From the NCBI RefSeq assembly GCF_005239225.2, contig NC_133301.1:6411157-6475156 (forward strand): a stretch of DNA of 64,000 nt, read 5' to 3'. Below the pieces are notes generated by a model. That model was given only the letters and a program-made list of their open reading frames with translations. It did not search any database and was not told the origin of the DNA. Origin of the DNA: Populus alba (lineage: Eukaryota; Streptophyta; Magnoliopsida; Malpighiales; Salicaceae). Below, piece after piece: positions 21,901-34,800 of the stretch (position 1 is the stretch's first letter; each line of letters opens with the position of its first letter). Both the position numbers and the translations under genes were made by a program.

Positions 21901-24171
21901 GCAGTTTTACATGGAGTACCGTGGACTTACTACTCCACGGCGCCCGATGTCCGGTCAAGCGATTCCACCGCCTCAGCCCTAGTACCAGCTCAAAAGGTCC
22001 ATAACTTTAGATCCGACCATTGTACCGCGCTCAAATTTTCTGAGGAGTTTCCGAAGGTTGTTTTCCATGGAGTAGCGTTGAATTGCTACTCCACAACGAC
22101 GACGTCTTATCCGGCGATACCACTAACACGACCCGAGTACCGGCTCAAAAGGTCCATAACTTTAGATTTGATCGTTAGATCGCGCTCAAATTTTTGCACG
22201 AGCTTTTATAGGTTGTTTTCTATTGAGTAGAGTGGAATTGGAACACCATGCCAAGGATGTCCGGTCACGATCTACCACAGCCACGACAAGAGTACCTCCT
22301 TTAAAGGTCAATAACTTTTGATGCGACCATTAGATCGCACTGAAATTTTTTGAGGAGTTTTCGAAGGATGATTTCCATGGAGTAGCTTTGAATCGCAACT
22401 CCACGACAACGACGTCGACACGAGCTGAGTAACGACTCAAAAGGTCCATAACTTTAGATCCGATCAAATTTTCTGAGGAGTTTTCGAAGGCTGTTTTCCA
22501 TGGAGTAGTGTGGAATCATTACTTCATGACAACGATGTTCGGTCCAGCGATATCACCGACTCGACCTAAGTATCGACTCAAAAGGTCAAGAATATTAGAT
22601 TCGACTGTTTGATCGCGCTCAAATTTTAAGATGAGTTTCCGTAGGCTGTTTTCCATGGAGTAGAGTGGAATTACAACGCCATGATGACGACATCCGATCA
22701 AGTGATACCACCGACACGACCCGATTATCAGCTTGAAAGGTTCATAACTTTAGATCCTACCATTGGATCGCACTCAAATTTTCAGAGGGGATTTCAAAGG
22801 CTTTTTTCCATTGAGTAGTGTGGAAGCGCTACTCCACGATGACGACGTTCGGTCAGGCGATACCACCGACACGACCCGAGTAACAGGTCAAAAGGTCCAT
22901 AACTTTAGATTTGACAGTTGGATCGCGCATAAAATTTTCCGAGGAGATTCCGGAGGCTGTTTTCTATGGAGTAGTGTGGAATTGCTACTCCACGAAGATG
23001 ACGTCCGGTCAGGCAATATCACCGACTCGACCCGAGTATCGGCTTAGAAGGTCAAGAACTTTAGATCCGGTCAGGCAATTTCCGTAGGATGTTTTCCAAG
23101 GAGTAGAGTGGAATCGCTATGCCATGACAATGATGTGCGGTCAGGCCACACCACCGACACGACCCGAGTAGTGGCTCAAAGGGTCCATAACTTTAGATCC
23201 GACCGTTGGATCGCGCTCAAATTTTCTAAGGAGTTTTCGAAGGTTGTTTTCCATGGAATAGCGTGGAATCGCTACGTCACATCGACGATGTCCGGTCAGG
23301 ACCTATCACCGCTACGACCAGAGTACCGGCTTGAAAGGTCCATAACTTTAGATCCGACCGTTAGATCGTGCTCAAATTTTATGAGGAGTTCCTGAAGGCT
23401 GTTTTCCATGGAGTAGTGTGGAATCACTACTCCATAACTACGACGTCCGATCGGGTGATACCTGCGACACGACTTGATTACTGGCTCAAAAAGTCCATAA
23501 CTTTAGATCAGACCGTTAGATCGCGCTCAAATCTTTTGACGAGTTTTTGTAGGCTTTTTTCCATGGAGTTGCCTGGAATCGCTACTCCATGACGACAACA
23601 TCGGGTCGGGCAATGCCACAAACATGACTAGAGTACCGGCTCAAAAGGTCTCTAACTTTATATCCGACCGTTGAATCGCGCTCAAATGTTTTGAGGAGTT
23701 TCTGATGGCTGTTTTCCATGGAGTAGCATGGAATCGCTACTCCACAATGACAACCTTTGGTTGGGCGATGCCACTGACAAACCCTAGTATTGGCTCAAAA
23801 GGTCCATAACTTTAGATCCGACCGTTGGATCACGCTCAAATCTTTTGAGGAGATTCCGTAGGCTATTTTCCATGGAGTAGCGTGGAATCAATACTCCGAC
23901 TACCTCCGGCTGGGCAATGACATCGACAAACCCGAGTACCGGCTCAAAAGATTCATAACTTTAGATCTGACTGTTGGATCACGCTTAAATCTTTTGAGGA
24001 GATTCCGTAGGCTATTTTCCATGGAGTAGCGTGCAATCGCTACTCGATGACGACGACATCCGGACGAGCGAAGCCACCGACACGACCCGAGTACCAACTT
24101 AAAAGGTCCATAACTTTATATCCGACCGTTGGATCGTGCTCAAATCTTTTGAGGAGTTTCCGTAGGCTTTT
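18938..24171 (+). repeat. Satellite array, ~155-bp monomer, left block
   Basis: Monomers of 151-159 bp follow head to tail. Landmarks in order: CTCAAAAGGTCCATAACTTT, AGATCCGACCGTTGGATCGC, GCTCAAAT, TTTTGAGGAGTTTCCGTAGG, CTGTTTTCCATGGAGTAGCG, TGGAATCGCTACTCCACGAC, GACGTCCGGTCGGGCGATGC, CACCGACACGACCCGAGTAC. Measured spacings at the left end are 155, 155, 151, 155, 151, 154 and 155. Monomers here are more diverged than in the right block. It is GC-richer than its surroundings. Short open frames in it are by-products of the repeat. Confidence 0.95.
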
Positions 24172-25115
24172 TGATACGGTTCAGCCCTGTGATACGACCC
24201 AAGTAAGGTCAGATTCGGATTTTGGCGTAAAAAGCGCAACAGTCCAGGTTTACGGCAACAGTCATAATTCTCAATCCGACCGTTGGATCGGGCTAATATT
24301 TTATGTGGACTCTCCAGACATATCTTACTACCTTGGGTTAAAATTGCAGGTCAATCGGAGTTCGGTAAGGCACCCCAATACTGGTCAACAGAGGCTGTAC
24401 GGATTTTGTTATTTACTTCCATTTGACTTGTGGACTTCCTATTTGATTATGATTCTTTTCCTCCAAGGATGTGGGAGCTGGTTTTGGGAATTTCCTAGTT
24501 CCTCAAGGATCTTTAATGAGTTGCAATATAATCTCCTAGTGTGGCAAGGATTCATTAATGTTTCAGAATCCTTTTCTTATAAGGATTCCTTATTCATCCT
24601 AGCTACACAAGGAAATAAGGGCTGGTGGTATGTAATGACAAGTTACTTATTTTTATTATTTTCTTTAATGTTTGGGCTTAATTAAAACTTTGTTTTGAGC
24701 TAGGGTCCAAGGCTTGTTTGGACCAGGTTATGGGCTTTTCAGTTTAGGGTTTTGGGCCAGTTTTGAGTGGACCTCATATAAGTCCACATAAGGGGTCCAT
24801 TAGGGTTAACTTTTCAAGAACTATTTAAACTCATGTAAGCCACCATTTCGACAGCTTTGATGATTATTATTCTGAAATTTTCAGTTTTAACGTGTGAGAG
24901 TGATTCTTGCATTCTTCAGTTCTTGAACGAACTGAATCTAACTTATCAAAGATTAACTGGCTTCGTGGCGTCATTCTACTCATTCCAATAGTGTTGGTGC
25001 CTTGGGGCAGGTTTCCATTGTGTCGCACTCATATCAGACCTATTTCGGCTTTCCGGGATCAGATCTCAATCTTGATTGTGGGTTGCGTGACCACGTGACC
25101 ACGAGGTTCGCATCA
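24172..25115 (+). mobile_element. Solo LTR (gypsy family A) inserted in the satellite
   Basis: 944 bp, TGATACGGTT...TTCGCATCA, with a perfect 5-bp target duplication CTTTT (24167-24171 and 25116-25120). Removing it with one CTTTT restores a normal monomer (CGTAGGCTTTTTCCATGG). It contains CTATTTAA near 24824 as a TATA-like box. Its own sequence includes ATCCGACCGTTGGATCGGGC, nearly a satellite block. Confidence 0.97.
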
Positions 25116-28100
25116 CTTTTTCCATGGAGTAGCGTGGAATCGCTACTCCACGACGAAGACCACCGGTCGGGCGATGCCAAAGACAGACCCTAGTACTGGC
25201 TCAAAAGGTCCATAACTTTAGATCTGACCGTTGGATCGCGCATAAATTTTTTGATGAGTTTTCGTAGGCTGTTTTTGATGGAGTAGCGTGGAATCGCTAC
25301 TCCACGACGACGACCTCTGGTCGGGCGATGCCACCGACAGACCTGAGTACCGGTTGCAAAGAGCCATAACTTTAGATCCGACCGTTGGATCACACTCAAA
25401 TCTTTTGAGGAGTTTCCGTTGCCTGTTTTCAATGAGGAGCTTGGAATCGCTACTCCACAAGGACGACGTCCGGTCAGGCGATGCCACCGACAGACATGAC
25501 TATAGGTTAAAAGGTCCATAACTTTAGATCTAATCGTTGGATCGCACTCAAATGTTTTGAGGATTTCTAGTGGTTGTTTTCCATGGAGTAGCGTGGAATC
25601 GCTACTCCACGACGACGACGTCCGGTCGAGCACTGCTACCTACACAACCCGAGTAACGACTCAAAAGGTCCTTAACTTTAGATGCGACCGTTAGATCACG
25701 CTCAAATGTTTTGATGAGTTTCTGTAGGCTGTTTTCCATGAAGTAGCATGGAATCACTACTCAATGACAACGACCTCTGGTTGGGCGATACCAATGACAA
25801 ACCCGAGTACCGGCTCAAAAGGTCTATAACTTTATATCCGATCGTTCGATCGCGCTCAAATGTTGTGAGGAGTTTCCGGTGGCTGTTTTCATGGAGTAGC
25901 GTGGAATCGCTACTCCACGATGACGACTTCTAGTTGGGCGCTACCATGGCCACGACCAGAGTACCGACTCAAAAGGTCCATACCTTTAGATCCGGCCGTT
26001 GAATCACGGTCAAATGTTGTGAGGAGTTTCTGGTGGCTGTTTTCCATGGAGTTGCATGGAATCGCTACTCCACAACGACGACATCCGTTCGCGCAATGCC
26101 ACGGACAGGACCTGAGTAGCGGCTCAAAAGGTCCATAACTTTCTATCCATCCGTTGGATCGCGGTCAAATGTCGTGAGGAGTTTCTGGTGGTTGTTTTCC
26201 ATGGAGTAGCATGGAATCGCTACTCCACGACGACGACGTCCGTTCGCGCCATGCCACGGACACAACTCGAGTACCGCCTCATAAGGTTAGATCCAAGCGT
26301 TGGATCGCGCTCAACTCTTTTGATTAGTTTTCGTAGGCTTTTTTCCATGAAGTAGCGTGGAATCGCTACTCCACGACGACGACCTCCTGTGGGGCGATGC
26401 CACCGACCGTTGGATCGCGCTCAAATCTTTTGAGGAGTTTTTGTAGCCTATTTTCCATGGAGTAGCATGGAAATACTACTCCACGACGAAGACGTCCGGT
26501 CAAGTGATGCGACCGACACGACCCGAGTACCGGCTCAAAAGGTCCATTACTTTAGATCCGATCGTTAGATCGCGCTCAAATGTTTTGATGAGTTTCCGTA
26601 GGCTTTTCTCCATGGAGTAGCGTGGAATCGCTACTCCACGAATACGAGCTCCGGTCGGATGATGCCACCGACAAACCCGAGTACCGGCTCAAAAGGTCCA
26701 TAACTTTAGATCCGATCATTGGATCGCGCTAAAATCTTTTGAGTTTCCTTAGGCTGTTTTCCATGGTGTAGCATGGAATTGCTACTCCACGACTACGACG
26801 TCGGAGCGGTCACTACCACCGACAAACCCGAGTACCTGCTCAAAAGGTCCATAACTTTATATCCGACCGTTGGATCGCGCTCAAATCTTTTGAGGAGTTT
26901 CCGTAGGCTTTTTCCATGGAGGAGCGTGGAATCGCTACTCCACGACGAAGACCACCGGTCGGGCGATGCCAAAGACAGACCCTAGTACTGGCTCAAAAGG
27001 TCCATAACTTTAGATCTGACCGTTGGATCGCGCATAAATTTTTTGATGAGTTTTCGTAGGCTGTTTTTGATGGAGTAGCGTGGAATTGCTACTCCACGAC
27101 GACGACCTCTGGTCGGGCGATGCCACCGACAGACCTGCAGTACCGGCTGCAAAGAGCCATAACTTTAGATCCGACCGTTGGATCACACTCAAATCTTTTG
27201 AGGAGTTTCCGTTGCCTGTTTTCCATGTAGGAGCTTGGAATCGCTACTCCACAAGGACGACGTCCGGTCAGGCGATGCCACCGACAGACATGACTATAGG
27301 TTAAAAGGTCCATAACTTTAGATCTAACCGTTGGATCGCACTCAAATGTTTTGAGGATTTCTAGTGGTTGTTTTCCATGGAGTAGCGTGGAATCGCTACT
27401 CCACGACGAGTTTTTGTAGGCTGGTTTCCATGGAATAGAGTGGGATCGCTAGTCAACGATGTTGCCCTCCGGCCAGGAGTTGCCACCAACAGACCCGAGT
27501 ACCGGCTCAAAAGGTCCATAACTTTAGATCCGACCATTGGATCGCGCTCAAATGTTTTGATGAGTTTTCGTAGGCCGTTTTCCATTGAGTAGCTTGGAAT
27601 CGCTACTCCTCGACGATGACGTCTGTTCGAGCGATGCCACCGACATGGCCGAGTACCGTCTCAAAAGGTTCATAACTTTTGATCCGACCGTTGGATCGCG
27701 CTCAAATCATTTGAGGAGTTTTTGTAGCCTATTTTCCATGGAGTAGCATGGAAATACTACTCCACGACGAAGACGTTCGGTCAAGTGATGCGACCGACAC
27801 GACCCGAGTACCGGCTCAAAAGGTCCATAACTTTAGATCCGGCCATTGGATCGTGCTCGAAGCTTTTGAGGAGTTTGTGGTGGCTATTTTCCATGGAGTA
27901 GCGTGGAATCGCTACTCCACGACGACAACGTCCGGTCGGGCGATGCCACCGACAGACCTGGGTGCCACCTCAAAAGGTTCATAACATTAGATCCGACCTT
28001 TGGATCTCGCTCCAATGTTTTAAGGAGTTTCTGATGGTTGTTTTCCATGGAGTGGCGTGGAATCGCTACTCCACGACTATGACCTTCGAACGGTCGCTAC

Positions 28101-29402
28101 CACCGACACAACCCGAGTACCGCCTCAAAAGGTCCACAACTTTAGCTCCTGCCGTTGGATCGCGCTCAAATCTTTTGAGGAGTTTCCGTAGGCTGTTTTC
28201 AATGGAATAACGTGGAATTGCTACTCCACGACGACGATGTCCGGTCAGGCCATGCCACCGGCAAGACTAGAGTATCGGCTCTAAAGGTCCATAACTTTAG
28301 AACCGACTGTTGGATTAAGCTCAAATCTTTTGAGGAATTTCCGTAGGCTGTTTTCCAGGGAATAGTGTGGAATCACTACTCCTCGACGACGATGTCTAGT
28401 GGGTCGTTGCCACCGACATACCCGAGTACGGGCTCAAAAGGTCCCTAATTTTAGATCCAACCGTTGGATCGCGCTCAAATATTGTGAGGAGTTTCCGGTG
28501 GCTGTTTTCCATGGAGTTGCGTGGAATCGCTACTCTATGACGACGATGTCCGGTCGCGCGATGCCACCGACATGACCCGAGTACCGTCTCAAAAGGTCCA
28601 TAACTTTAGATCCGACCGTTGGATTGCACTCAAATCTTTTGAGGAGTTTTTGTTGGTTGTTTTCCATGGAGTAGTGTGGAATCGCTAATCCACGACGATG
28701 ACGGCCAGTCGTGCGTTGCCACCGACACGACCCGAGTACCGGCTCAAAAGGTCCATAACTTTAAATCCGACTGTTGGATCATGCTCAACTCTTTTGAGGA
28801 GTTTTCGTTGGCTATTTTCCATGGAGTGGTGTGGAAACACTACTCCACGACGACGACGTCTGGTTACGTGATGCGACCGACTCGACCCGAGTACTGACTC
28901 AAAAGGTCAATTACTTTAGATCCGATTGTTAGATCGCGCTCAAATGTTTTGATGAGTTTTCATAGACTTTTTTCCATGGAGTTGCGTGGAATCGCTACTG
29001 CACGAATACGACCTCCGGTCGGATGGTGCCACCGACAAACCCGAGTACCGGCTCAAAAGGTCCATAACTTTAGATTCGACCGTTGGATCGCGCTAAAATC
29101 TTTTGAGTTTCCGTAGGCTTTTTTCCATGGAGTAGTGTGGGATCGCTATTCAATGATGATGACCTCCGGTTGGGCGATGCCACCGATAGACCCGAGTGCC
29201 AGCTCAAAAGGTCCATAACTTTAGATCCGACCGTTGGATCGCGCTCAAATGTTTTGAGGAGTTTCTGATGGCTTTTTTCGAGGGAGTAGCATGGAATCGC
29301 TACTCCATGACGAGGACCTCATGTGGGGCGATGCCACCGACAGACCTGAGTACCGGCTCAAAAGGTCCATAAGGTTAGATCCAAGCGTTGGATTGCGCTC
29401 AA
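25116..29402 (+). repeat. Satellite array, right block, more uniform
   Basis: The same ~155-bp monomer, better conserved. In most monomers the halves GGAGTAGCG and CGCTACTCC form a perfect 9-bp inverted repeat around a 6-base loop TGGAAT (for example 25126-25149). The array stops inside a monomer at 29402, where an Athila-family LTR begins. Confidence 0.95.
25120..27410 (+). repeat. Higher-order repeat within the satellite
   Basis: A run of three to four monomers at ~25120-25620 recurs almost unchanged at ~26912-27410, sharing rare variants (GAAGACCACCGG, CCAAAGACAGACCC, GACATGACTATAGG). The shift is 1792 bp, about 11.6 monomers. A second pair, ~26455-26560 and ~27735-27835, is shifted by about 1279 bp. 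This shows recent segmental duplication inside the array. Confidence 0.85.
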
Positions 29403-29475
29403 TGATTAGTACTTAAAAGTGCATATTTATCAAGGTTTTATATGATCATTTTGCACTTAAAGTATCAATATAACT
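29403..29475 (+). mobile_element. Athila-family LTR start, cut by a LINE
   Basis: Starts TGATTAGTACTTAAAAGTGC, the Athila LTR 5' end, directly in a satellite monomer. It is interrupted after ~73 bp by LINE copy 1 and resumes at 35680. The last bases, ATAACT, reappear after the LINE poly(A) and are the likely short target duplication. Confidence 0.85.
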
Positions 29476-29529
29476 TGGTCATTAAATAAGAGAGAGGTTA
29501 GAGAGGAAAGATTCAAAGGGGCGGTGCTC

Positions 29530-30060
29530 CGACAGCCATATCTCCGGCGACCACCGTTGGATCAAGCCAAGATTTGGTTATGTTGTGAACTGAACTATTG
29601 TCTACATTCTGACCGGAGGGATCTTCTAAAGCTGCCGCCGTTTAAGAAATCTGGACAATTGAAATTTTCTGGAAAACCCCCTAGTGCTCTCAGAGTCGCC
29701 GGCCCATTTTGCCTTGTTATACCGTTGGATCCAGACTATTTTTTGGTATGTTGTGAACATCGATATTGCCTACATTCTGTCCAGAGGGATCGTCCATATT
29801 GGATTCCTCCTGCGGAAGCCAGCCATTTGAATATTTCTGGAGGAATTCTTCTCGGAACAGTCAGAGCCGCCGGCATATTTCTCCTTCTTCCACCGTTGGA
29901 TCAAGCTTATTTTTGGATATGTGATGCATCTGGTTATGATACACATTCTGAACGGTGGAGATTAGAAATTAAGCCTCCAGCAACGTTTTCTACATGTTCA
30001 ACAGAAGGTCGTCATTCTCAGGTCAGTTTCGGTATAATTAAGATCTGCGGAGATCCAACC
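29530..30060 (+). promoter_or_regulatory. LINE 5' UTR with three ~170-bp monomers
   Basis: CCGTTGGAT occurs at 29554, 29722 and 29893, and CATTCTG at ~29605, 29773 and 29944: spacings of 168 and 171 bp. Each unit also has GCCGCCGG-like and TATGTTGTGAAC-like parts. This resembles the promoter monomers of some mammalian L1 families, although sequence and origin are unrelated. Promoter function is inferred. Confidence 0.7.
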
Positions 30061-30250
30061 GTTAAACTGTGCTGATTTTTTAATATGTTATACATAACAT
30101 GTGTATCTTCCTTTGAACCGTTGGGATGTTTGAACTGATCGGTGTTCCAATCATAGTGCTGGTCGCTTATTAGTGCTTCTTGGACTGAGTTTTTTCTAGT
30201 ATTTGTATGCTGCCAAATTGTCTTTGTGTTCTGCTGTCAAATTTGTTCCA

Positions 30251-31790
30251 ATGGTTAGCTCTGAGATTGATCATCACAATGGAGTTAAATCTGGACATAC
30301 TTTACAATTAGAGCTCCAAGACATGCTAAATAGTCATGACATGAATCCTGTGTTGGGTTCTAAAGGTGATGAGTTGAAGGTTGGGTCTAAGCAACAAGAA
30401 CAGCTACACCTTAGCCCCAAATTGAATTTTTTAAATGCTTTGAAGGGCTCTGATGTTGATGACAATAAGGGTAGGATGTCCCTTGATATGAATCCAGTCG
30501 TAACTTGCATTTTGCTCCCCCCAATAACTGATGGTCGTGTGACAGTTAGCTCCTCCACTTGATGTGTTTGAGGATGGCTGTGAAATTTGGAAATCCACTC
30601 TAGTTGGTCATTTCGTGGGTCAGAAATTACCCTATCCTGTTGTTAATTCTATTGCTAAAAGAATATGGGGCTCCCACGGTCTATTCGAAGTTTTATCTTC
30701 TGATAATGGATTCTTTCTCTTCACTTTTGATTCTGTCGATCGCGCCACTAATGTTCTGGAGAGAGCCCCATGGCACATGGCCAACAGACCTTTGGTGCTT
30801 AAACGTTGGCATCCGAACATGCAATTTTTGAAAGATGATCTGGATAGAGTTCCGGTATGGGTTAAGCTCTATAATGTTCCTCTCGAGTATTGGACTGTTA
30901 AGGGGTTGAGTTGTGTAGCGAGTGCTATTGGGGTTCCCCTTCATGCTGACCTTACTACATTGTTGCGTAAAAGGCTTAGCTACGCAAGAGTTTGCGTTGA
31001 GATAGAAGCTTCGAAAACGCTGGTGAAGGAATACGACCTTCGCTGTCCAAATGGGTTATTCATAACAATTTCAGCGGATTATGAATGGATTCCTTCAAGG
31101 TGCAATAATTGCAATGTCTTTGGACATACCACAGCGATATGTGCTACCAGTAAAGTTGATGATCGTACAATGGGGGCAGAAGGCAAAAGGAAAATAGGAG
31201 CTGTGAACTCTAAACATGCAGATAATAAGCAGAATCAGCTTCAATGGCAGGTAGTTGGTAAACGAAATAAGGGTGTTACGATTGGTGAGAATGATTGTTT
31301 GGCATCTAAAGAGCTTAATTGTAATGAGAATGGTTGTTTAGCATCTGCTTTACATATTGCTGATTGTAATACGAATGAATCTGCGACATTAGATGTGCCC
31401 AATGCTGGTTGTTATGAAGATGAAAATCCTACTTCTCCTCTTATTTTGAAGAGCTTACGAGCAGACATGGTGCCGGAGGAAGGGGATGCATGTACTTCTT
31501 TAGATCAAAGTTCAACCATCTGTAATGCAACCATGAACCCTGTTAGTCATGAGGTGAATGTTGATAATGGAGCTATGGGAGGTGATACAGGTAAGGAAGA
31601 TGATGATAAGGAGTCGACATCACTGATCCCAACAAGTCCGCAAAGTCCGATTTCTTCTGACGGGGAAACTTTTATTAATCAGTTAGCTAGCAAGGCTAGA
31701 GACTCTCTAGAAAAAAAGAAAACGGGTTCTCCAGGCTTTTCAAAGAAGAGTAAGAAATCTGGCTCCTCAAGGGGGGGCAAGTCAAGGTAA
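30251..31790 (+). pseudogene. LINE ORF1 (DUF4283 and CCHC zinc knuckle), frameshifted
   Basis: ORF1 protein binds the element's RNA. The first ATG in frame is 30251 (MVSSEIDHH). After ~95 codons the frame breaks: compared with copy 3 it has lost a C near 30499 and two bases near 30524, and gained a T near 30547. The main part (30564-31790) reads clean. It has a DUF4283-type region (HFVGQKLPYPVV, RAPWHMANRPLVLKRW), then a C-x2-C-x4-H-x4-C knuckle CNNCNVFGHTTAIC near 31101-31142, then an acidic/serine tail ending GSSRGGKSR. TAA at 31788-31790 is 11 bases before the ORF2 ATG. Confidence 0.88.
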
Positions 31791-31801
31791 TCCGTGTGTT
31801 G

Positions 31802-34800
31802 ATGTTTGGTACTCCTCTCTATTTCCCTATGATTATTGGATGTTGGAATGTTAGAGGTTTGAATGATCCCATAAAGCATTCAGAACTGCGTCAGCTGATC
31901 CATCAAGAGAGGATGGTTTTTTTTGGTTTGGTTGAAACTCGAGTTAGAGACAGGAATAAAGATAATGTTTCGCAACTTCTTCTGCGTAATTGGTCATTCT
32001 TGTATAATTATGATTTCTCTTGTCGTGGTCGTATTTGGGTTTGTTGGAATGCTGATGTGGTGAAGGTGGATGTTCTGGGAATGTCAGACCAGGCTATCCA
32101 TGTTTCTGTCATGATATTAGCTACCAATATCTGTTTTAATACTTCAATCATTTACGGAGACAATAATGCATCTATACGTGAGGCTTTATGGTCTGATATT
32201 GTGAGTCGTAGTGATGGATGGGAGTCAACCCCATGGATTCTTATGGGCAACTTTAATGCTATCCGCAACCAGTCAGAGAGGTTAGGAGGGTCTTCTACGT
32301 GGGCTGGTCATATGGACAGATTGGAAACATGTATACGTGAAGCGAAAGTGGATGATCTTCGGTATTCAGGTATGCATTATACTTGGACGAACCAATGTCC
32401 TGAGAATATGATTATGCGGAAACTAGATAGAGTGCTTGTGAATGAGAAGTGGAATATGCGCTTCCCATTGTCGGAAGCGAGATTCTTGCCTGCTGGTATG
32501 TCAAATCATTCTCCCATGGTGGTAAAAGTCACTGGCAATGTTCAGAACATAAAGAAACCATTCAGATTCTTCGATATGTGGATGGATCATGACGAGTTCA
32601 TGCCCTTGGTGAAGAAAGTATGGGATCAGCATTCGGGAGGTTGTCCAATGTATCAACTGTGTTGCAAACTAAGGAAACTAAAGCAGGAACTTAAACATTT
32701 CAATAAGACTCACTTCTCCAATATTTCCGATAGAGTCAAAGATGCAAAAGATCACATGGATAGGGCTCAACAAGCTCTGCATACAGCGCCTGAGATCCAA
32801 CATTGCGTATGCGAGAAAGAGATGCTGTTCGTAACTATGCTTCTACTGTCAGGGCGGAAGAGTGTTTTTTCAGACAAAAGGCAAGGATACAATGGCTTAG
32901 CTTGGGGGATCAGAATACTAGCTACTTTCACAAATCAGTAAATGGTAGACAGAATAGAAATAAGCTTCTCTCGGTTACAAGGGAGGATGGAGAAGTCGCT
33001 GAAGGACACGAGGCAGTCAAATCAGAAGTAATTGCATACTTCCAGCGTGTATTGGGAGTGAAACAGATGCCTAGGGTCCTGAACGAGGAAGTGATGCAAT
33101 CGGCAATTAATTACAAATTGTCGTCAACTCAACAGCATGTACTAGCACAAGATGTAACAAGAGAGGAGATTAAGCATGCTATGTTTAGTTTGAAAACAAC
33201 AAAGCTCCTGGTCCAGATGGCTTCAACGCAGGTTTCTTCAAAAGAATGTGGCACATAGTGGGGGAAGATGTAATCAACGCTGTTAGCTCCTTCTTCCAGA
33301 CTCGTAGAATGCTTAAAGAAATGAATGCTACATCCATTTCCCTTATCCATAAAGTTGCTAATCCTACGAGGTTGATAGATTTTCGTCCTATATCTTGCTG
33401 CAATACAGTATACAAATGCATCGCGAAGATTCTAGCTGGGAGAATGAAAGTTGTTTTACCATCCTTAGTAGGTCCGTATCAAACAGCTTTTGTCTCTGGA
33501 CGGAGAATCAGCGACAATATTCTTTTGTCCCAGGAACTAATGAAAGGCTATCACACAACTACGGGTCCTGCTCGTTGTGCTATGAAAGTAGACCTGATGA
33601 AGGCTTATGACTCTGTTCGGTGGGATTTCGTTGATGCTACGTTGATAAAAATGGGATTCCCTAGAACAGTCATTGATTGGATCATGGTTTGTGTTACATC
33701 ATGTCAATTCTCAATCAACGTCAACGGTGAACTTGCGGGTTACTTCCAAGGGGGGAGAGGGTTGAGACAAGGTGATCCATTATCTCCATATTTGTTTGTC
33801 CTATGCATGGAAATCCTGTCAGGGCTGTTCTGCAATATGAGTGCCAACCAAAACTTCAAGTTCCACTGGAGATGCAAGAAGGACAGAATTTCTCATCTTT
33901 GCTTTGCCGACGACTTGATGATATTCAGCAAAGGGGAAGTACATTCAATCCGTATGATCAAAAATGTACTCACAGAGTTTCAGTTTCTATCAGGTCTATA
34001 TCCAAATCCAAACAAAGTGACATCTTCTTGAGCGGTTTCGTTAGGTGCTGAGAGGGAACAGATTATCAGTATTCTTGGGTTTAGAGAGGGGGAGCTTCTA
34101 TAAATATTTGGGAGTGCTCTTATCTCTTCCAGACTAAAGGCTGTTAACTGTAAGGGCCTCGTGGATCGAATTACCGCCAAAGTTCGACATTGGACCTGCA
34201 GAACACTCTCTTTCGCAGGGGCGAGTACAACTGATTAATCCGGAGTCTTATTCTCCATCCAGGTCTATTGGGCATCTCTATTCCTATTACCTGGGGAAAG
34301 TAGTGAAAAATGTTGAGCAAATTATTGAGATCCTTTCTTTGGTCAGGTTCAGATATGAGCACTACCAGGGCTAAAGTGGCTTGGGATCAGGTATGTCTTC
34401 CAAAAAAGGAGGGGGGGCTAGGCATAAAAAGGATAGCAGAATGGAACAAGATTGCCTTGTTGAAACATATTTGGAACTTGTGCCATGACTCAGATGGCCA
34501 ATCTGGTCTACTTGGATCAGATCCAATCTCTTGCGAGGTAGGAATTTCTGGACAATCAAGGCGCAGGAAGCTGCTCTTGGGCTTGGGGAAAGATTCTAAA
34601 GCTCAGATCCTTAGCATGGCCCGAAGATGAAGCACGTCATCGGAGATGGAAATGACAAACCTCTCTATGGTTTTGACAATTGGCATCCTCATAGCGCCGC
34701 TCGCTGATACCATACGGTGAACGTTTCATCTATGATTCAGGTATGGAACACAACGCGAGAGTGAACGTGCTGATTAATAACTTTAGAATGGAGAATTCCT

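Noticed and set aside
24047..24685. 212-codon frame starting in satellite and ending in the solo LTR
   Set aside because: It is a chance fusion across the insertion point. The LTR part is discussed only as a weak finding.
19847..29000. Many open frames of 60-140 codons on both strands in the satellite
   Set aside because: They follow the ~155-bp repeat, change frame with each indel and resemble no protein other than each other.
18938..29402. CRISPR-like array of repeats and spacers
   Set aside because: The whole ~155-bp unit repeats without unique spacers, and the setting is a plant genome.
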